From Chitinophagaceae bacterium (GTDB taxonomy: Bacteria > Bacteroidota > Bacteroidia > Chitinophagales > Chitinophagaceae), in assembly GCA_947447815.1 (NCBI GenBank), contig CANFLJ010000092.1, positions 1 to 7,437 of the forward strand: a DNA stretch of 7,437 bases. Reading direction: 5' to 3'. The notes beneath the pieces were generated by a model. It was given only the letters and a program-made list of their open reading frames with translations, had not been told where the DNA came from and made no database searches. Below, piece by piece: positions 6,286 to 7,437 of the stretch (position 1 is the stretch's first letter; every line of letters begins with the position of its first letter). Both the position numbers and the translations under genes were made by a program.

Positions 6286-6850
6286 TATTCAAAGATTCTT
6301 TAAGTTCAAGTAAAAAGCTCTTTATGGAATTAAGCGATTCTATGATGCTGTAATTATTGTCGGTTGCAAGTTTGTTTTCTTTAAGATACTCCCTGGCCCC
6401 TTCAATACTGAACTTTCTGATTCTTATAAGATAATAGATAGTCTTTAAGTACTGAATATCTTCAAATCTAAACAATCTATCTCCTTTTCTATTTTTTCTA
6501 GGGGTAAGTACTTCAAACTGATTTTCCCAGAATCTGATTTGCGATGCAGGTACACCAAACCATTTTGCAACCTGACGGATTGGATGATACAACTTTTGCT
6601 TTAATTCAGCATCATCAGGTATCCCAATTTGATTTACACCTGCAAATATTTCTTTGTTTGATTTTCTGCCTCTCTTTTTCTGCGTCACCACAAGTGTTCC
6701 TGCAGCAGTAACTTCAGTAATTGTTTCTTCCGTTGTAGATTCCTGATCGTTCAAAACAGTATCCTGATCAAGTACATCCACTACATTTTTCATCTCCTCT
6801 TCTCTGGGAGCACTCATTGCACCAAATAAGTCTAATTGTGTAAAAGCCAT
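6278..6850 (-). CDS. MerR-type HTH transcriptional regulator
   Basis: 190-residue DNA-binding protein. The first 80 residues are a low-complexity, Thr- and Glu-rich extension containing a basic KKRGRKSNK patch (58-66) that resembles an AT-hook. The MerR helix-turn-helix is at 88-112 (YHPIRQVAKWFGVPASQIRFWEN), followed by a basic wing (RKNRKGDRLFRF, 118-129) and helices LKTIYYLIRIRKFSIEGAREYL (135-156). The C-terminal helix (166-188) is probably a short dimerisation coil. No cysteine cluster or ligand-binding domain follows, so it is not a metal or drug sensor of the classical MerR type. Its targets are unknown. It is the first gene of a two-gene unit with the thioredoxin lipoprotein and is divergent from arfB across 142 bases. 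Confidence 0.85.
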   Translation of the reverse strand: MAFTQLDLFGAMSAPREEEMKNVVDVLDQDTVLNDQESTTEETITEVTAAGTLVVTQKKRGRKSNKEIFAGVNQIGIPDDAELKQKLYHPIRQVAKWFGVPASQIRFWENQFEVLTPRKNRKGDRLFRFEDIQYLKTIYYLIRIRKFSIEGAREYLKENKLATDNNYSIIESLNSIKSFLLELKESLNND

Positions 6851-6854
6851 AGTG

Positions 6855-6885
6855 TAAAATTAAAATAAGATATAGATTCTAGCAA
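6855..6885 (-). promoter_or_regulatory. candidate promoter of merR-type gene/thioredoxin operon
   Basis: Minus strand: TTG (6883-6885), a 20-base spacer, then TAATTTTA (6855-6862), one mismatch from TAnnTTTG. Only 4 bases separate the -7 box from the ATG, so transcription would begin at or very near the start codon (a leaderless message). The AT-rich surroundings make chance matches likely. Confidence 0.35.
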
Positions 6886-6980
6886 CCCTTATTCCTGTTG
6901 GTGGATAACGTGTAGGTAATTAATTGATTATATGATAAAATAATTTCTAAAAACAACTTATTATTAGCTGAAAATCAATA

Positions 6981-6988
6981 TAATTTTG
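6981..6988 (+). promoter_or_regulatory. candidate -7 box of arfB
   Basis: TAATTTTG is a perfect TAnnTTTG match ending 4 bases before the arfB ATG (6993), so the message could be leaderless. No TTG appears 17-23 bases upstream, where the sequence reads TTATTATTAGCTG, so support is partial. Confidence 0.35.
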
Positions 6989-6992
6989 TAAA

Positions 6993-7400
6993 ATGAAATT
7001 AGATGTATCGAAGGAGATTATTTTTTCTACTTCAAGAAGCGGAGGCAAGGGCGGACAAAATGTAAATAAAGTAGAAACTAAAGTAGAAGGTCGTTGGCAT
7101 ATCCAATCTTCATTGTTAATTACAGAAGAACAATCAATTGTAATTCAGTCTAAATTATCCAATAGAATAAATAAAGACAGCTTCCTGATTATCAAGTCGC
7201 AGGAAGATAGAACTCAGTTGGGTAATAAAGAAATTGTAATTATAAAAATGAATGAGCTGATAAATAATTGTCTTATTAAAAAGAAAAGTAGAATTGCCAC
7301 TAAAACACCAAAATCAGTTATAGAAAACAGATTGAATACCAAACGAATTACAAGCTATATCAAACAAAATAGAAAAAAGGTTCAAAAAGGAGATTATTAA
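6993..7400 (+). CDS. arfB: peptide-release hydrolase ArfB (YaeJ family)
   Basis: 135-residue homologue of ArfB/YaeJ (140 residues in E. coli), a stand-alone release-factor-like enzyme that enters the A site of ribosomes stalled without a stop codon and hydrolyses the peptidyl-tRNA. The N-terminal catalytic motif is RSGGKGGQNVNKVETKVE (15-32), with the universal GGQ at 20-22. A helical middle part follows. The C-terminal tail (about 95-135) is strongly basic (KKKSRIATKTPK, NRKKVQKGDY), as needed to occupy the mRNA tunnel of the ribosome. Unlike RF1/RF2 it lacks the codon-recognition domain. The start is supported by the family-like N terminus (KLDVSKEIIFSTSRSGG) directly before the motif. It is divergent from the MerR-type gene, and a possible next gene starts 17 bases downstream. 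Confidence 0.93.
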   Translation: MKLDVSKEIIFSTSRSGGKGGQNVNKVETKVEGRWHIQSSLLITEEQSIVIQSKLSNRINKDSFLIIKSQEDRTQLGNKEIVIIKMNELINNCLIKKKSRIATKTPKSVIENRLNTKRITSYIKQNRKKVQKGDY

Positions 7401-7417
7401 TCCCTATTAATTACACT

Positions 7418-7437
7418 ATGAAAGTATTTAAGTTACC
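7418..7437 (+). CDS. possible start of a gene (partial)
   Basis: An ATG 17 bases after the arfB stop opens a frame reading MKVFKL to the window edge. Spacing and direction suit a co-transcribed gene, but six codons cannot identify it, and it may not be a gene. Confidence 0.3.

Overview
The window looks like a piece of a low-GC Bacteroidota chromosome, probably Chitinophagaceae or a near relative. Three things suggest this: the AT-rich spacers, candidate promoters of the Bacteroidota type (TTG, then about 19 bases, then TAnnTTTG) with no clear Shine-Dalgarno sequences, and the gene set itself (coiled-coil/ZapA pair, serine hydrolase lipoprotein, CxxT thioredoxin lipoprotein, N-terminally extended MerR-type regulator). 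The family-level placement is inference, not proof.

Layout, left to right. Positions 2-85 may hold the 3' end of a plus-strand gene. Next comes a tight minus-strand pair at 164-756: a small coiled-coil protein followed by the cell-division protein ZapA. Its upstream spacer carries a palindrome and a 21-22 bp direct repeat. A lipid-anchored serine hydrolase of the beta-lactamase/penicillin-binding fold occupies 943-2160. The 773-base spacer at 2161-2933 is the one unusual stretch. It has three diverged tandem repeats of about 42 bp, each with an internal hairpin, bracketed by a perfect 12-bp inverted repeat, plus one doubtful small membrane-protein frame running into it. Then follow a calcineurin-like metallophosphoesterase (2934-3686), a clear intrinsic terminator (3750-3773), a small c-type cytochrome (3822-4256) and a lone galactokinase (4450-5595). 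An overlapping minus-strand pair at 5758-6850 encodes a MerR-type regulator and a thioredoxin-fold lipoprotein. Facing away from it on the plus strand is arfB (6993-7400), a ribosome-rescue hydrolase, followed by the first codons of another possible gene.

How they work together: this is mostly a string of short, independent housekeeping or accessory transcription units. The two credible operons are coiled-coil/zapA (2 nt apart) and merR/thioredoxin (8-nt overlap). No gene set here looks like a defence, secretion, biosynthetic or mobile system. The intergenic repeat structure at 2526-2700 is the best candidate for something undescribed, and even that is most simply read as a small non-autonomous or decayed repeat element.
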